Source: Hymenolepis diminuta (Eukaryota > Platyhelminthes > Cestoda > Cyclophyllidea > Hymenolepididae). Taken from it: a stretch of 64,000 bases of DNA. The translations under genes were made by a program, and so were the position numbers. The DNA lies in the NCBI GenBank assembly GCA_900708905.1, contig CAADRB010000001.1, positions 370,697-434,696 on the forward strand, written 5' to 3'. Of this stretch, positions 39,401-50,530 are shown piece by piece; position 1 is the stretch's first letter; each line of letters starts with the position of its first letter. The notes under the pieces are model-generated. The model was not told where the DNA came from and did no database searches. It saw only the letters and a program-made list of their open reading frames with translations.

Positions 39401-40139
39401 GATCAAATTATTTTACATGAATGAAAATTCTTTTGAAGCTTTTTGATCTCATCAAATCCATATTGGTGATAGATAAAAGTCGTTTACAAGAGCTGGGTGA
39501 AAAAGGATGGTTACGCAAGTATTTGAAAATATGCCACCCGTAATTTCAATATAGCGATGATGAGGAATAATTTAAAACATTATGAAAGGTAAGTAAAATG
39601 CAGATAGCCTGATGATTTCAGGGTTCAGAGGAAGTATGGCTTTGAGACTCGAGTTATCAAGAACTTTTTGACGTTGCTTAATTTGCTTCCATCGCTCCAT
39701 TTGTTTAGACGCTTTTCATAATTAAAATTTGAAAATTTTTTACTTTAACATGAATAATGATAGATAATTATAGTCATATAACGCTCAGTTGTTTAATGAC
39801 GGGTGCAATAAGTCTGATTCTACTAAAAGACTCAATTTTCCAACTGTCTTCATAAATATCTATTCTTAGTACATTAATAACAATGACTAAACTTCCATTT
39901 AAAACCAAACACTATTAAAATACGATTGTGGTTTCTAGATACTCTAATACACATGTGCGAAAAAGCTCCTACCCCAGTCACTCTTTGAATCATCCACTTT
40001 TCAAGCAATAGCGCGACCCATTAAGAGTTCGAGCACAAATTAGTAGGCACCGCTATTTAGTGTTTGAAGTTTAAATGGATGGGATAAGTAGAAAGGGGAG
40101 GACCCGTCAAAGACCCGTAGTAAATCAGACCAGCTACCA
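33495..40139. other. Long intergenic stretch, nothing recognised
   Basis: The longest ORFs (35624-35974, 116 codons; 37095-37388, 97 codons) are Phe/Leu/Ser-rich without motifs or splice support. No transposon could be named, although old, diverged copies may be present. Confidence 0.45.
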
Positions 40140-40450
40140 CTAAGACCTCAAAACAATAATCATCAGTCGTCTCTCATTCCAATAGTTGTTGTTGGGTGCC
40201 ACCAACACCGATGAATATGCTTCTGCTGTGCCCTGATGACGTCGGTGAATCAGCCTCTTCGAAGAATGAAACATCTTAAAGAATTATGGTCTATGCGGCC
40301 TTTACGATTGTGTGCAAAATACGCATACAACGCGTACGCTCACATACTAAGAACAAGGCAATAAAAGATTACTTGTATGCTTGTGGAGTGTGGGTTTTTG
40401 CTGCGCTGCCGTGCTAGGTTGTCCTGATCGGCCTCATACGGTCAGCCAGA
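40140..40450. other. GC-richer island
   Basis: Contains TGTTGTTGGGTGCCACCAACA (a short inverted repeat around 40185-40207), TGACGTCG (a CRE-like word at about 40238) and CGCGTACG. It may be regulatory. No coding evidence. Confidence 0.3.
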
Positions 40451-42970
40451 CAGTTCTTCCGTGGTCTGTGGGCTTTTCGACCAATTTGATTGTTCTTTTT
40501 CTTGCTACAACGAGACTCCAATTCCCACACTTTGGCTGGTTAGCACATAGCAAAATCTCTTTCCAGATTATGCCTCATAACTGAGAACATATCACTGATT
40601 TCAATAAAATGAAATGTCTCGCCATTTATTAATAATCCATCTATGAGGAAAATTCTTTTACTTCAAACATATTTTTTTAGGAAACCGAGACCAATATTTC
40701 CCGTGCACTCAAGCAAAACTCACAAGTTTCATCCATCATGTACTAGATTATCAATCATTAGATTTTCACGCTTATGGATATGGATATGTAAGACCACCAC
40801 TGAACTACAGGTCTTCTCTCTCCTTCCTGGGATCTGAATAGTTGTATCTTTATAAAGGAGAAACAGAGCATTCTAAAAAGAGACCAGAAATTAATTGATC
40901 ATAAATCGATTAATAAAATTTAATCGATTGACTATTATGTTGATATAAATTTTTATCACGATGAAGCCACTCCCGTAGTTATGAAGAAATAATATCCTTT
41001 TAGATATGCTTCTGCAAAATCAACAAGATAACGGTTCCTCAGGTACGATAATCAACATGGACTTCTAGTGTCCAATTTCTGGTTGTTTTGAGTCTTATGA
41101 ATGACTAGGATGGTTAAAACGCCGCATATCAGAATGCCATCCATAATGTTAACACTGGATTCAGTGCAAGCCTCTTCAAACCATCGTTCGAATAGGCAGC
41201 AGCATAAGTCCTTCATGCTGAGAAGAAGTAATTATCCGAATTCCGTTGACCAAATCTCCCTGACCTATTTCCAAACGATTTTTTCTCTGCCGTTTATCCG
41301 ATTAGTGTAATGTATATTGTCTTCAGCGATAAATGGACATAAACATGCTTCCGAATAAATGTTTTCAGGTGCTGTCAAACAAATAGGAAAGAGATATGGA
41401 AAATTCTTCCAAAAAATCATAAAAAGTTAAAATTGAAAGAGCTAAATTTATCGAGAATGAATGACCAACCACTCAAATTATTCGACTCTGAACATTGCAG
41501 GAACTCATGAATCCAATCCGGATATGTGAATTTCAAAACACCAGAAAAGTGACCAAGTAATAAAAAGATGAACCAGTCTGAATTCAAATGAAGTGATGTC
41601 CCATTTGTATCCTGGTTATCAACTTTTCACAATTACTTGCACTCTTTTATTCATCCCTGTGATCAGATGCTTCTCTGTGATTTGAAGTGGTAAGATGCTC
41701 ATGAAGACTGGATGAAGGAAAAATGTGACCAGGACTTTCAATTCTAATCCAGTTTCAGGCAGTAAAGTACAAATTAAAACGGCCGCACAATTTATTTAAA
41801 AAAACGCGCTTTTCTGGATTTGAGTTGAAAATGTAATAAGATCATGATATTCGGGCTCCGAGATCTATTTTGTTTACAGTCTAATCTTCAAATGCAACGT
41901 TCAAGCTCTTATCGTTTTGGTCTTTTAAGATATCAAGACGTTAATTTTCTATGTAATACATAAGCAAAGACTTCTTTGATTCTGACCGTCTGAAGCTTGT
42001 TGCCAACTCGGATATTATTACTTAAATAATTGTATTTACGCTCGCATTTTGGATGCAAATCGAAAACAACACGCTTATTTAGACACCAGAAAACCATGCT
42101 TTTTCAAATGAGTGATTTTCTATGCTGAAAGTTATGTTGTCTGTTCTAGTAGATTAATTAATGTAATATGAATATAAACTACTTTCAATTTTATGTATAC
42201 TGTTAACGCTATTGAAGAGTAATAAAGAGAATACATTGCAGTTAATTTCAATGAAATTGTTCTCCTTCAAGCACAAATTCAAAGCTGATTTTAAATAATT
42301 AATGGTTCTGTTCCGCTTATTGAGGATACAAACTCACAAATTTTTTAGCTCTTCTATTTTTGTCTCTGAATATGGCTATCTCGAGGGTAAATCTAAAAGA
42401 TCAAGGTCTTCAGCAGTTAGGTCCTTTGACGTCCTCTTTGTCCTTCTTCATATCCTAATAATTAGAATAGCATGACATATTTAATTGTCCAGTGGGAATT
42501 CATGGATTATATTACTCTTAAGTGATTATTAACTAGTTGGAAGTTTTATTGCTTATATCACTCTTATATTTCTGTCCACCGTCCTCTCACGCACTCCAAA
42601 ATAAGGCGAGAAGCGTAAACAAACGAAAGTACTTTTCCGATGGTACGATGTTCATCAGTTAAGATTAAAGCGCTTAATATGTACCTATGATAATATTATC
42701 GGCCAAATGGTTCATACATTTTCAGAACCGTCCTTTTTTAAAATGGTATATAAAAATCTTGATAATGCTTCATCCACAAAATGACCATTCGCTTGCTATC
42801 TTTAGTCATAACTCTCTTCAGCATACTGTTCTATTGGATTTATTTCTAGACATATCATTATCCAGAATACTGACAAAATCTAAGATACGAGTTGGATAAT
42901 GGATATGTGCAGTCTTGAACGATATATTCACAGACAAGCTTTGGATTTTGAAAATATTAACAGTGTGCTT
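40451..42970. other. Intergenic, nothing recognised
   Basis: Only short unsupported ORFs (40643-40837, 41101-41310, 42687-42899). Confidence 0.5.
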
Positions 42971-43145
42971 GTCTGTGAAGTCAGAAGTCTCGAATTCAAT
43001 CTCTGTAGGTGGAATGTCAAGCCCCACTGATTAATATTGACTTAAAGTTTAGATTTCGAGTTTTCATCAGAGAGACCCTATGATATTATCTCCCTATCCA
43101 GGATGAGCGTTTTAAACACTTTCCTAATTGGGCTTGGACTTATTA
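42971..43145 (+). repeat. SINE-like repeat, copy A
   Basis: Shares an ordered set of words with the copy at 59431-59622: GTCAGAAGTC, then AATGTCAAGCCCCAC, GAGACCCTATGATATTATCT, CCTATCCAGGATGAG, CTTTCCTAATTGGGCTTGGA. The 5' part has a degenerate B-box-like CTCGAATTCAATC. Older and more diverged than copy B. Confidence 0.65.
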
Positions 43146-43683
43146 AACCCCTTCAAGTGAGGGCTGCTGAGTACTACTTTGGGGACCGGTTTATCGTGAA
43201 CTGCGAACTGCATTTACGTGAGTTTTTTAAGTTTTCATGAATCACATCAACTATCTCTTTTTTTCTATCTTCATTTTTTTCTAGCAAGATGACTCCTCTT
43301 CAAAATCGTTGAGTTTTGCACCTTCACTTAAATGAAAAAATTAGCTATCTCATCTCTGTCATGTCATGATTGTAAGCTACTTAATATCGTGTAAGATCAT
43401 TTTGTTTCTTCAAAGTTTGGAAGAAAAAATCTCCTAAATTTTTTAGCGTAGCCCTTTGTGGCCTTTTGATCCCCTCTTCTGTACTACTCTGTGTAGTAAT
43501 AATAATAATCTGGAACACCGACGAGGTTAAAGATACAACATCTATTATAAAAGGTCTCCATTTTGATATCATCCTCCAACACTATGCTTAATAAAGTACA
43601 TTGAATCGGCTTCGGTACGAACACGATATCATTGGCATAAATGCACTGGATGTCACTAGAACAACTGTTCTAAATTTTTTTAA

Positions 43684-44582
43684 GTTAGAAGCTGCCACTC
43701 TGCCAGTTTCGACGCTGCGATATCGAATGAGGCTCTAGACTTGTCCGCTGAGAGACTACGAGAGAAATTGAGAGAGATGAGAGATATTTGAATGACGAGT
43801 GTGTTGCAAGTACAGACTTGTCTCAATCTGCCACTTCTAATTTTAAATGCCACCAATTCTGCCAATCTCATTAGCACACTGGTACCTATAGATGACTCAA
43901 GTGAAACTGCAGGTACATTTTTGCTGGTGGCAAAAAAAACATACTTTATTTTCTTTAGGTGGAAGAACTCTGTCATGAAGAACGTCGCGGATCAATAAGA
44001 CTAGATCTAATAAAAATGGAATCGAATTTGACTATCTGCTTGGACCCTCATCGAATTTGCTATTTCAGGAACCTGGTTTAAATGTTACGAGGAGAAGAAC
44101 CGCAGAAAATATACTCTAAAATGTCCTTGAATAAGTCCGCATGGTATTCTGGAGAATCTGTACTTGTAGAAGTGGTTATGAGATCTTGTGAAGGTTACGC
44201 GAGGAATTCAATCTCATTGAACCATATGAGCATAAATTTATCAACATCAATGAACACAAAATCAACAATATTTGTGTCCTGTTTAAACACTCAAGTATGC
44301 CACTATCATGACATTCAAAATCCCAGAACAGAAAATGATTGGAGGAATGCAGAACATCAACAATTGTTAGTCTTAGATAAACTAGAAAATTGCAGTCCTA
44401 AAAGATATGTACTTTTACTATCAATCTTAGCTAAGTTTTTAATGTTTTCCCCTTGTTTAATTATTTATATCTGCTGGATAGGGAAATTTTTTAGAGGGAA
44501 GGGAAAAGTTAATTGTGATAATTTTATTTCTTGGAAGGTGAAGATATATCTAACACTCAAGTTAAGACTTGTATATTTCTAG
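43684..44582 (+). pseudogene. Coding-like block, unrecognised (possible gene remnant)
   Basis: Three open stretches look like protein but lie in separate segments. The first, 43684-43794, encodes a helical phrase SAERLREKLREMRDI before a stop. The second, about 43961-44080, includes HEERRGSIRLDLIKME and follows an acceptor-like tttattttctttag. The third is a 166-codon ORF, 44082-44582, preceded directly by a TAA. Near its start SLNKSAWYSGESVLVEV loosely resembles the beta-strand motif S-L-x-K-x-x-Y-Y-x-G-E of arrestin-type folds. That is a weak resemblance, not an identification. This could be a multi-exon gene with unseen splice sites or a decayed copy. Confidence 0.35.
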
Positions 44583-44839
44583 ACTTGAGGGTGTATGAAT
44601 AATTTAGAGTTTAATTTTTAAGACTGACGTCTGGCAGTTGCACTGGATGACCACTATCAAAAATAAATGTTTGCAATCCGTTTTACTTTTCATAATCAAG
44701 CATTTTAAAAACCATTTCTGAGTCATATGATAGTAGAGGAATAAGGTATATCTGAAATTGTATGAATTTGGGGGGTTAGATGGTAGCACCTACTCCGTCT
44801 TCATAAATATAGAAGTAAAAGCTATATATTGTGTATAGG

Positions 44840-44960
44840 TGGTGAACCGGTCCACATGCATATCTGTCGAATCAGAGGTCATGAGATTGATCCCCATTGG
44901 AGCATATTCAGTGAAGTAAGTCGCCGGTATTGGTTTCCCTTAAGAATGGCCCCATTAACC
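44840..44960 (+). repeat. SINE-like repeat, copy E (5' part)
   Basis: Reads GGTGAACCGGTCCACATG, CGAATCAGAGGTCATGAG, then ATTGATCCCCATTGG. It matches the tRNA-like head of copies C and F, with a pol III B-box-like GATTGATCCCC. Confidence 0.55.
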
Positions 44961-45239
44961 TTCTTCGCATCCAACTCAAGTGCTATTATCACTTGTTTTT
45001 TTGGGTTTTGAGCGTTTTCTTTTGTGGGTAATACAAATCAAATCAACGAAGCTCAAGGTAAATACATGCATATTTTCTTGTTTGTTATGTTTTAAAGTCT
45101 TTAAATGCGTCACGCGCCGTCTGTAACCCACTTCAAATGTTTAACAAGCCTAGGTGAGGTGCAGACAGTGACCTAAATTTTGTCAACCCTTGTTATGAAA
45201 CTCAGTGCTTGCTTTGTTGATAAATTTGAGAGATCAAAG

Positions 45240-45900
45240 TGATAGGAAGCAGAGAGTGTGAAACATCTATTTGCTTTCAGATTGATTTATCGGTCGCAAA
45301 CAAACGCACACAACCATATCTGCATGTACCGCGCGTGCTTTAGTTGTGCTGTTTATATCTCACCGAAAAAAGGAGGGGCTACTGCCACTGTTGCAGCTGT
45401 AATTTGCCACGAGGATGTGCATATATATAACATTTAAAGTTCACCACCAATAAAGGAATGGATGGAGAGGAGCTGCTTTGAATTTTTTGCACAGATAACC
45501 GCGTCAAGCAGACGTCACTACAAATACATGCACACGTTGTGAAGCCGTATGGTTAAGACCACGTGAATTTTTATTATTTCGGTTGATTTGATGGGTCTTC
45601 ATCTAACTAATTGCTTCGGTAAATCGAATAAACTGATTACTAAGCGTAAGGTACCTATATCACACCTAAAAATAGGACTGCATGGAAGTGTCGGGCAGTT
45701 ATCACACTGCCAAATCAAATGGATAAACAACTGCAGCCAGATTATTCAAGGCTATATTCATATTTTAGGAGCAGTTATTGTCTGCAACAAGTGGTATGTA
45801 TTCGATGAGGAAGCAATCGAATGGGAATCGATATTCACACACGGAATCACATTGGATGGCGCGCTGGAAAAAGAAAAGAATATTTCTGAATCCTGATTTA
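45240..45900. other. GC-richer island and an unsupported 102-codon ORF
   Basis: 45240-45570 is relatively GC-rich (ACCGCGCGTGC, GCCACTGTTGCAGCTG). The + ORF 45588-45896 follows. It has mixed amino-acid composition (including WYVFDEEAIEWESIF) but no recognised domain or clear splice sites, so I do not call it a gene. It could be an exon. Confidence 0.25.
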
Positions 45901-46924
45901 ACAAGAGAAGTTAGGTACTTTTTAATTAACTTATATTACATCTTTCAAAATTAATGAGTGAGACAATATAACAATTACTGAGGAAATTGTGGCGAATAAT
46001 AATATTTGTTGATCCTAGCTTTAAAATTATCAAATTCTCCACAGGCAAAAGTGTAATTGCCTCTGTTTTTCATAAGACCTTCAAGTTCCGTTAAACTAAA
46101 GCTCAGCTTCAGAGACGCCTGGATAAAAAGTTAGAGGGCGAAGGTTTGTTTTATATGAATATATGCAATTCTGCTTTTCTCAAACCAAATCAAATTTATT
46201 TAATAATGGAAGAATGCATACATGCATGCATTTTAAAGGTTGGATGGTAGCGTCACTTCAATCTTTGAATTTACTGATCCGTTAGTCAGCACAAGCTGCA
46301 ATTTGCAGTCTATATGTAACTATGAATACCACTCCCAATACTTTGAAAAATAGCTCTACGTACACAATTTACTCAAGTGGTTTCAAGCAAGTTTAGGCTG
46401 AACTTTATCAATTTTCCTGGTCGATATTTGTGCATTAGTCCTTCCTGTTGGACATAATTGAATTATAACTTTTCCCTGATTTAGGGAAAAGAAAAAATGC
46501 AAATCACGGAAATTGATTCCACTTAATTCCCTAGACCTCACACATACGGTGAATTTAAACATGTGAAACGCATATATCTTGTGTCAGATTTAAGCGATCA
46601 CTATAAAGTTCAAATCAATGGCCTATTTAAAGATTCACTTTTATGCTTACAGTTGTGGTGTTAATTCCCTATGATTGCATATTCTAAAATAAAAACATCC
46701 AGTTTCAAGAAATGATTGAAATGAGGAATTTACAGGTTAATTTGAATTTTTAAACCCCTAGGCAGTCATTGTGAAGTTCCTTTGATTGAAAAATGTACAT
46801 TCGACTCTTTCTTTATTGATCAATGCTAATCGGTGAAAATGCACATGGATGGGTCACAAATTCAACCTTGGCTAAAATAATAGTAATTAATTGATTGCCG
46901 ATTAATACTGTATAGCACTACGCC
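45901..46924. other. Intergenic, nothing recognised
   Basis: No ORF above chance and no repeat identified. Confidence 0.5.
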
Positions 46925-47160
46925 TATGCGAAGGTCTCCAACCTGTGCGAATATTGTGCAGAGGTGCACAATAGGAGCACGTCAGTAAAGTCAGAGTTCA
47001 TGGGATCGATCCTCATTAATGTACATTTAGTCATTTGCATAGCCAACCGCAGTGGTCAATTATGACCAACAAGAAGGGTGGCAAATGGCAAGTTCCTACT
47101 ATGACGCTTCTCCGGAATTCCTTTTATCTGCCCAAGTTAAGTGATTCTAACCCCTAGTGG
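46925..47160 (+). repeat. SINE-like repeat, copy F
   Basis: The head reads GTGCACAATAGGAGCACGTCAG, AAGTCAGAGTTCATGGG, ATCGATCCTCATTAATG, then TACATTTAGTCA. GGGATCGATCC is a good pol III B-box match. The body has GCCAACC, as in copies B and C. Confidence 0.6.
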
Positions 47161-47679
47161 GCTCGAATTCACGATGTTTTAATAAGTCAAATTAGCGAAT
47201 TTGTGACCAATTGCTTAGCTAATATGTGATAAGGGTTTGAGATCCTTCAATGCATGTCAATCAGTTTGAGCACCTATTACTTTTATTATATCTAATCTAT
47301 TCAGAAGGTCTAAACAGATATACCTTAAAAATAAAGACATAAACTGTCAAGGAAAAAGTACAATTGCCAAAAACTAATAAATTTTATTCCTTGAAGAAAT
47401 TAACATCTATTTCATATTTTCTTACAATTGTTAATGAAAATAATACTTATACCCTAAACTGTTGATTTGAGGTATTATAAATTATATAGTTCGAATTGAA
47501 CTGTAATATGTTTTCGAAATAACAATGAGACTGAAGAATGAACTTTAACTGAGGAAACAGTAGGAACGTCACAAATTATTGCTGAAGAAACAGCGGGAAA
47601 ATCTTTTGATCCTGTATTCTAAATTTCCTTACCCAAATCATCAGCAGGACCTCTAAATCATCAAGTTAAATAATATAAA

Positions 47680-48663
47680 TACGATCCAAATACAGATCGA
47701 ACTTTTGCAAATCAGTTTGAAATGTGTGAAGATATTTTCTGAAACGGTCTTACCGATATCCCAGATGATGAAATGGTTAGATTGTTATTGCAGAGGTTAG
47801 GAGCTTCTGAAAATGATAGGTTCAAATGTGTTATTCATCCAAGAACCATTTCGGATCGGTTTGATGGAATTGTGCCGATGTCTTCAAATTTTTTGTTGAA
47901 AGGTCTCCCGAATGTCTCTCTCCCACCAAAAAATGATAATGACTGGACGACTTATGCTAGCTTTGCTATATTATTCACAACTCTTCAATTTTTATGCCAT
48001 TTCGAAGGATCATTTCAAATGTTTGTCGTTTTCGAGTGGTTCTCATGAACATTTCAAACATATGTCTGGTATCGAATTATCAGAATGATCGAAGAAAGTG
48101 ATGATACCATGTTAGAGGATCTTGCTAATGAATGGATGAATTTGGACATCAAGTATGACTCTAACATGAATCAGCAATAGTCTGGTGGGTGGAATTATGT
48201 CAATCGAATTATTTGTGAAACTGTGTCCTAGAATGTTTCCACTCTCCATAAATATTTAACTGAATGCTGTCTCTATAATGATTTACACTTTGCTCGGTTC
48301 TGTCTAAATAAGTCTCATAAATATAGTTTGTGTGTCAAACGAGCATATAAAGAAACAGTGTGCCGAACGAAGCCAGATTTAAGAAGAAAGAATATCACTC
48401 TGAAGGTTGAAACAACGGTGAGTCAAGTGGAAGAACTAATGGCCAGCTCAAAAAAGGGCGAGAAGTTGATGAAAAGTCGCAGAGGAATCCCCTACGAATG
48501 TGCTACAAAAACTACCAGAAAGAGGAGAAAGAAAAGAATGCAGCATCCTGAACTAGTTCCTGCATTATTCAATGAATCGAAACCAGTATCGAAAAAGAAT
48601 GCCTTCGAAGGAACTGTGAAAGTAATAATGAATGCAGCGTTCCATTCCGAGAATACGAAGTGA
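47680..48663 (+). pseudogene. Ty3/gypsy-type retrotransposon gag, degenerate
   Basis: From about 47680 the translation follows the layout of flatworm gypsy gag proteins: a capsid-like phrase MVRLLLQRLGASENDRF, then D-D/N-x-x-TYASF, then in a shifted frame ISKDHFKCLSF, then an acidic DTMLEDLANEW segment. At 48263-48370 two zinc-knuckle-like clusters remain (LHFARFC and CVKRAYKETVC), with a Tyr where the second His should be. Stops and frameshifts (about 47750, 47980, 48180, 48230) break it. A Lys/Arg-rich ORF (48328-48663) continues downstream. No protease or reverse transcriptase follows before the assembly gap. Confidence 0.65.
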
Positions 48664-48925
48664 AAGCCTCCAACCAAAAGAAAGGAATAGGATAGGTCCC
48701 TCGAAAAAGGGGAGGGAAAAATGGCAGGATAGCTGAGAGCTGTTCCCCTGAGCTTATGGACGTCTGCTCACTCAAAATCTGGCGAAAAATCCACGATTGA
48801 ATTACTAATGGGGAGAAGCAGACCGAATCTAAATCAATAATCTAAATTTCGCCTTGAATGAACACATAACCAACTGGAATACTTCAACCTAACCCGAAGA
48901 AGTTCTACGAGGAAGGATAGACTTT
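48664..48925. other. Sequence between gag remnant and gap, nothing firm
   Basis: May hold the start of pol, but no protease motif (D-T/S-G) was seen. Confidence 0.4.
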
Positions 48926-49598
48926 NNNNNNNNNNNNNNNNNNNNNNNNNNNNNNNNNNNNNNNNNNNNNNNNNNNNNNNNNNNNNNNNNNNNNNNNNNN
49001 NNNNNNNNNNNNNNNNNNNNNNNNNNNNNNNNNNNNNNNNNNNNNNNNNNNNNNNNNNNNNNNNNNNNNNNNNNNNNNNNNNNNNNNNNNNNNNNNNNNN
49101 NNNNNNNNNNNNNNNNNNNNNNNNNNNNNNNNNNNNNNNNNNNNNNNNNNNNNNNNNNNNNNNNNNNNNNNNNNNNNNNNNNNNNNNNNNNNNNNNNNNN
49201 NNNNNNNNNNNNNNNNNNNNNNNNNNNNNNNNNNNNNNNNNNNNNNNNNNNNNNNNNNNNNNNNNNNNNNNNNNNNNNNNNNNNNNNNNNNNNNNNNNNN
49301 NNNNNNNNNNNNNNNNNNNNNNNNNNNNNNNNNNNNNNNNNNNNNNNNNNNNNNNNNNNNNNNNNNNNNNNNNNNNNNNNNNNNNNNNNNNNNNNNNNNN
49401 NNNNNNNNNNNNNNNNNNNNNNNNNNNNNNNNNNNNNNNNNNNNNNNNNNNNNNNNNNNNNNNNNNNNNNNNNNNNNNNNNNNNNNNNNNNNNNNNNNNN
49501 NNNNNNNNNNNNNNNNNNNNNNNNNNNNNNNNNNNNNNNNNNNNNNNNNNNNNNNNNNNNNNNNNNNNNNNNNNNNNNNNNNNNNNNNNNNNNNNNNN
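48926..49598. other. Assembly gap (673 N)
   Basis: Run of undetermined bases. Open frames through it on the minus strand are artefacts. Confidence 0.99.
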
Positions 49599-49899
49599 TG
49601 CTCCAGAAAAATGTAAACAAAAATAGGATTTCGATATCTGAAAACCCACTTGTCAGAAATACAATTCATTCAACTTGAATTATAGTAACTTTCGGTCCAA
49701 ATTAATAACGAGCTGCTAATATAATGTATAACCACAAATTCAATTTTTGAAACCATGCACATTCACCTTATAGATTCACAGTTTAAATTACAATTTAAAA
49801 ATAATTTTCTGAACATCAATCTGTGATATTTATTATATACGCTTCAACGAAGTTCGAAACTTGGCAAAACTTGCAAAACGAGGATCTCGTTAGGGCCCG
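49599..49899. other. Intergenic, nothing recognised
   Basis: AT-rich lead-in to the promoter-like region. Confidence 0.5.
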
Positions 49900-50310
49900 C
49901 GAAATGTCATTGGTCAAGAGAGCATTGCGCACAGCTGATGTCTGTGACCTCTGATTGGCTGAATCACGCGATGCGCATATGAATGAATAATTCACCAGCA
50001 CCAATAAGCACGACGCATAAACGCTCACGCGCGCACCATCATGAAATTTGTTTTGCAAGTTGCGTTTGACTATAGCGCAGAATTATAGCACGCAGTTGTA
50101 GTAGTTGAACAGAGAGTGAGACAAACGCAAGCACAAACGATCAAGCCTGAGTACACACGATTGTGTATCGAACGCACTCACACACACACACACACACACC
50201 CAACTTTACTGTGACTCGTTCTGTGAGTTAGTGTTTGAGTTGTGTGTATGAAAGTTGCCAGTGATCAGTCTCTATTGCCTTTTGTAAACGAAAACATCCC
50301 CTGTTAGGGC
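49900..50310 (+). promoter_or_regulatory. Putative Notch promoter and 5' UTR
   Basis: Composition shifts to CpG-containing sequence just upstream of the signal-peptide exon. ATTGG boxes lie at 49909-49913 and 49954-49958, and a forward CCAAT at 50001-50005. GATTGG-3 nt-AATCACGCGA (49953-49971) is nearly repeated at 14226-14245. A (CA)10 tract lies at 50179-50198, probably within the 5' UTR. No convincing TATA box at a sensible distance. The transcription start is not determined. Confidence 0.5.
50179..50198. repeat. (CA)10 microsatellite
   Basis: Uninterrupted CA dinucleotides just upstream of the first Notch coding exon. Confidence 0.9.
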
Positions 50311-50382
50311 ATGCTGTGCCCTAGAAGTCTGTGGATTATATTTACACCTCAACAGGAGCAAAGAAATCAACTCTCTGTGAAG

Positions 50383-50530
50383 ATGAGATTACACAAAATG
50401 CCATCTTCGAGAAAAGTCTTTCCTTCCCCCTTCCTTCAGTCAATCAACGAACTTCGAATTCCGAAATTCTCTTCCCATGGACTACATATTCTCCTTCTAT
50501 TCACTCTCCTTACTCAGTTATCTCCAACTG
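50383..50530 (+). CDS. notch: Notch exon 1: signal peptide
   Basis: Encodes 49 residues and the first base of codon 50. A hydrophobic core (LHILLLFTLL, about 34-43) followed by TQLSP fits a signal peptide, but the N-region of about 30 residues is unusually long. The ATG at 50383 is chosen because it gives the shorter N-region. An in-frame ATG at 50311 would add 24 residues. A further in-frame ATG is codon 6. The donor GTAAGT at 50531 is consensus. Phase 1 fits exon 2, giving GAC at the join. This exon could belong to another gene, but nothing else secreted is nearby. Confidence 0.65.

Noticed and set aside
23802..45394. Exact 14-mer ACTGCCACTGTTGC shared by islands at 23802 and 45381
   Set aside because: Several 14-base matches are expected by chance in a window of this size, so it is not evidence of a shared element.
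45588..45896. 102-codon ORF considered as an exon
   Set aside because: No splice sites, domain or partner exon found. Mentioned within the island entry but not called as a gene.
48834..49669. Three long minus-strand ORFs (243-271 codons)
   Set aside because: They run through the 673-base gap of undetermined bases and are artefacts.
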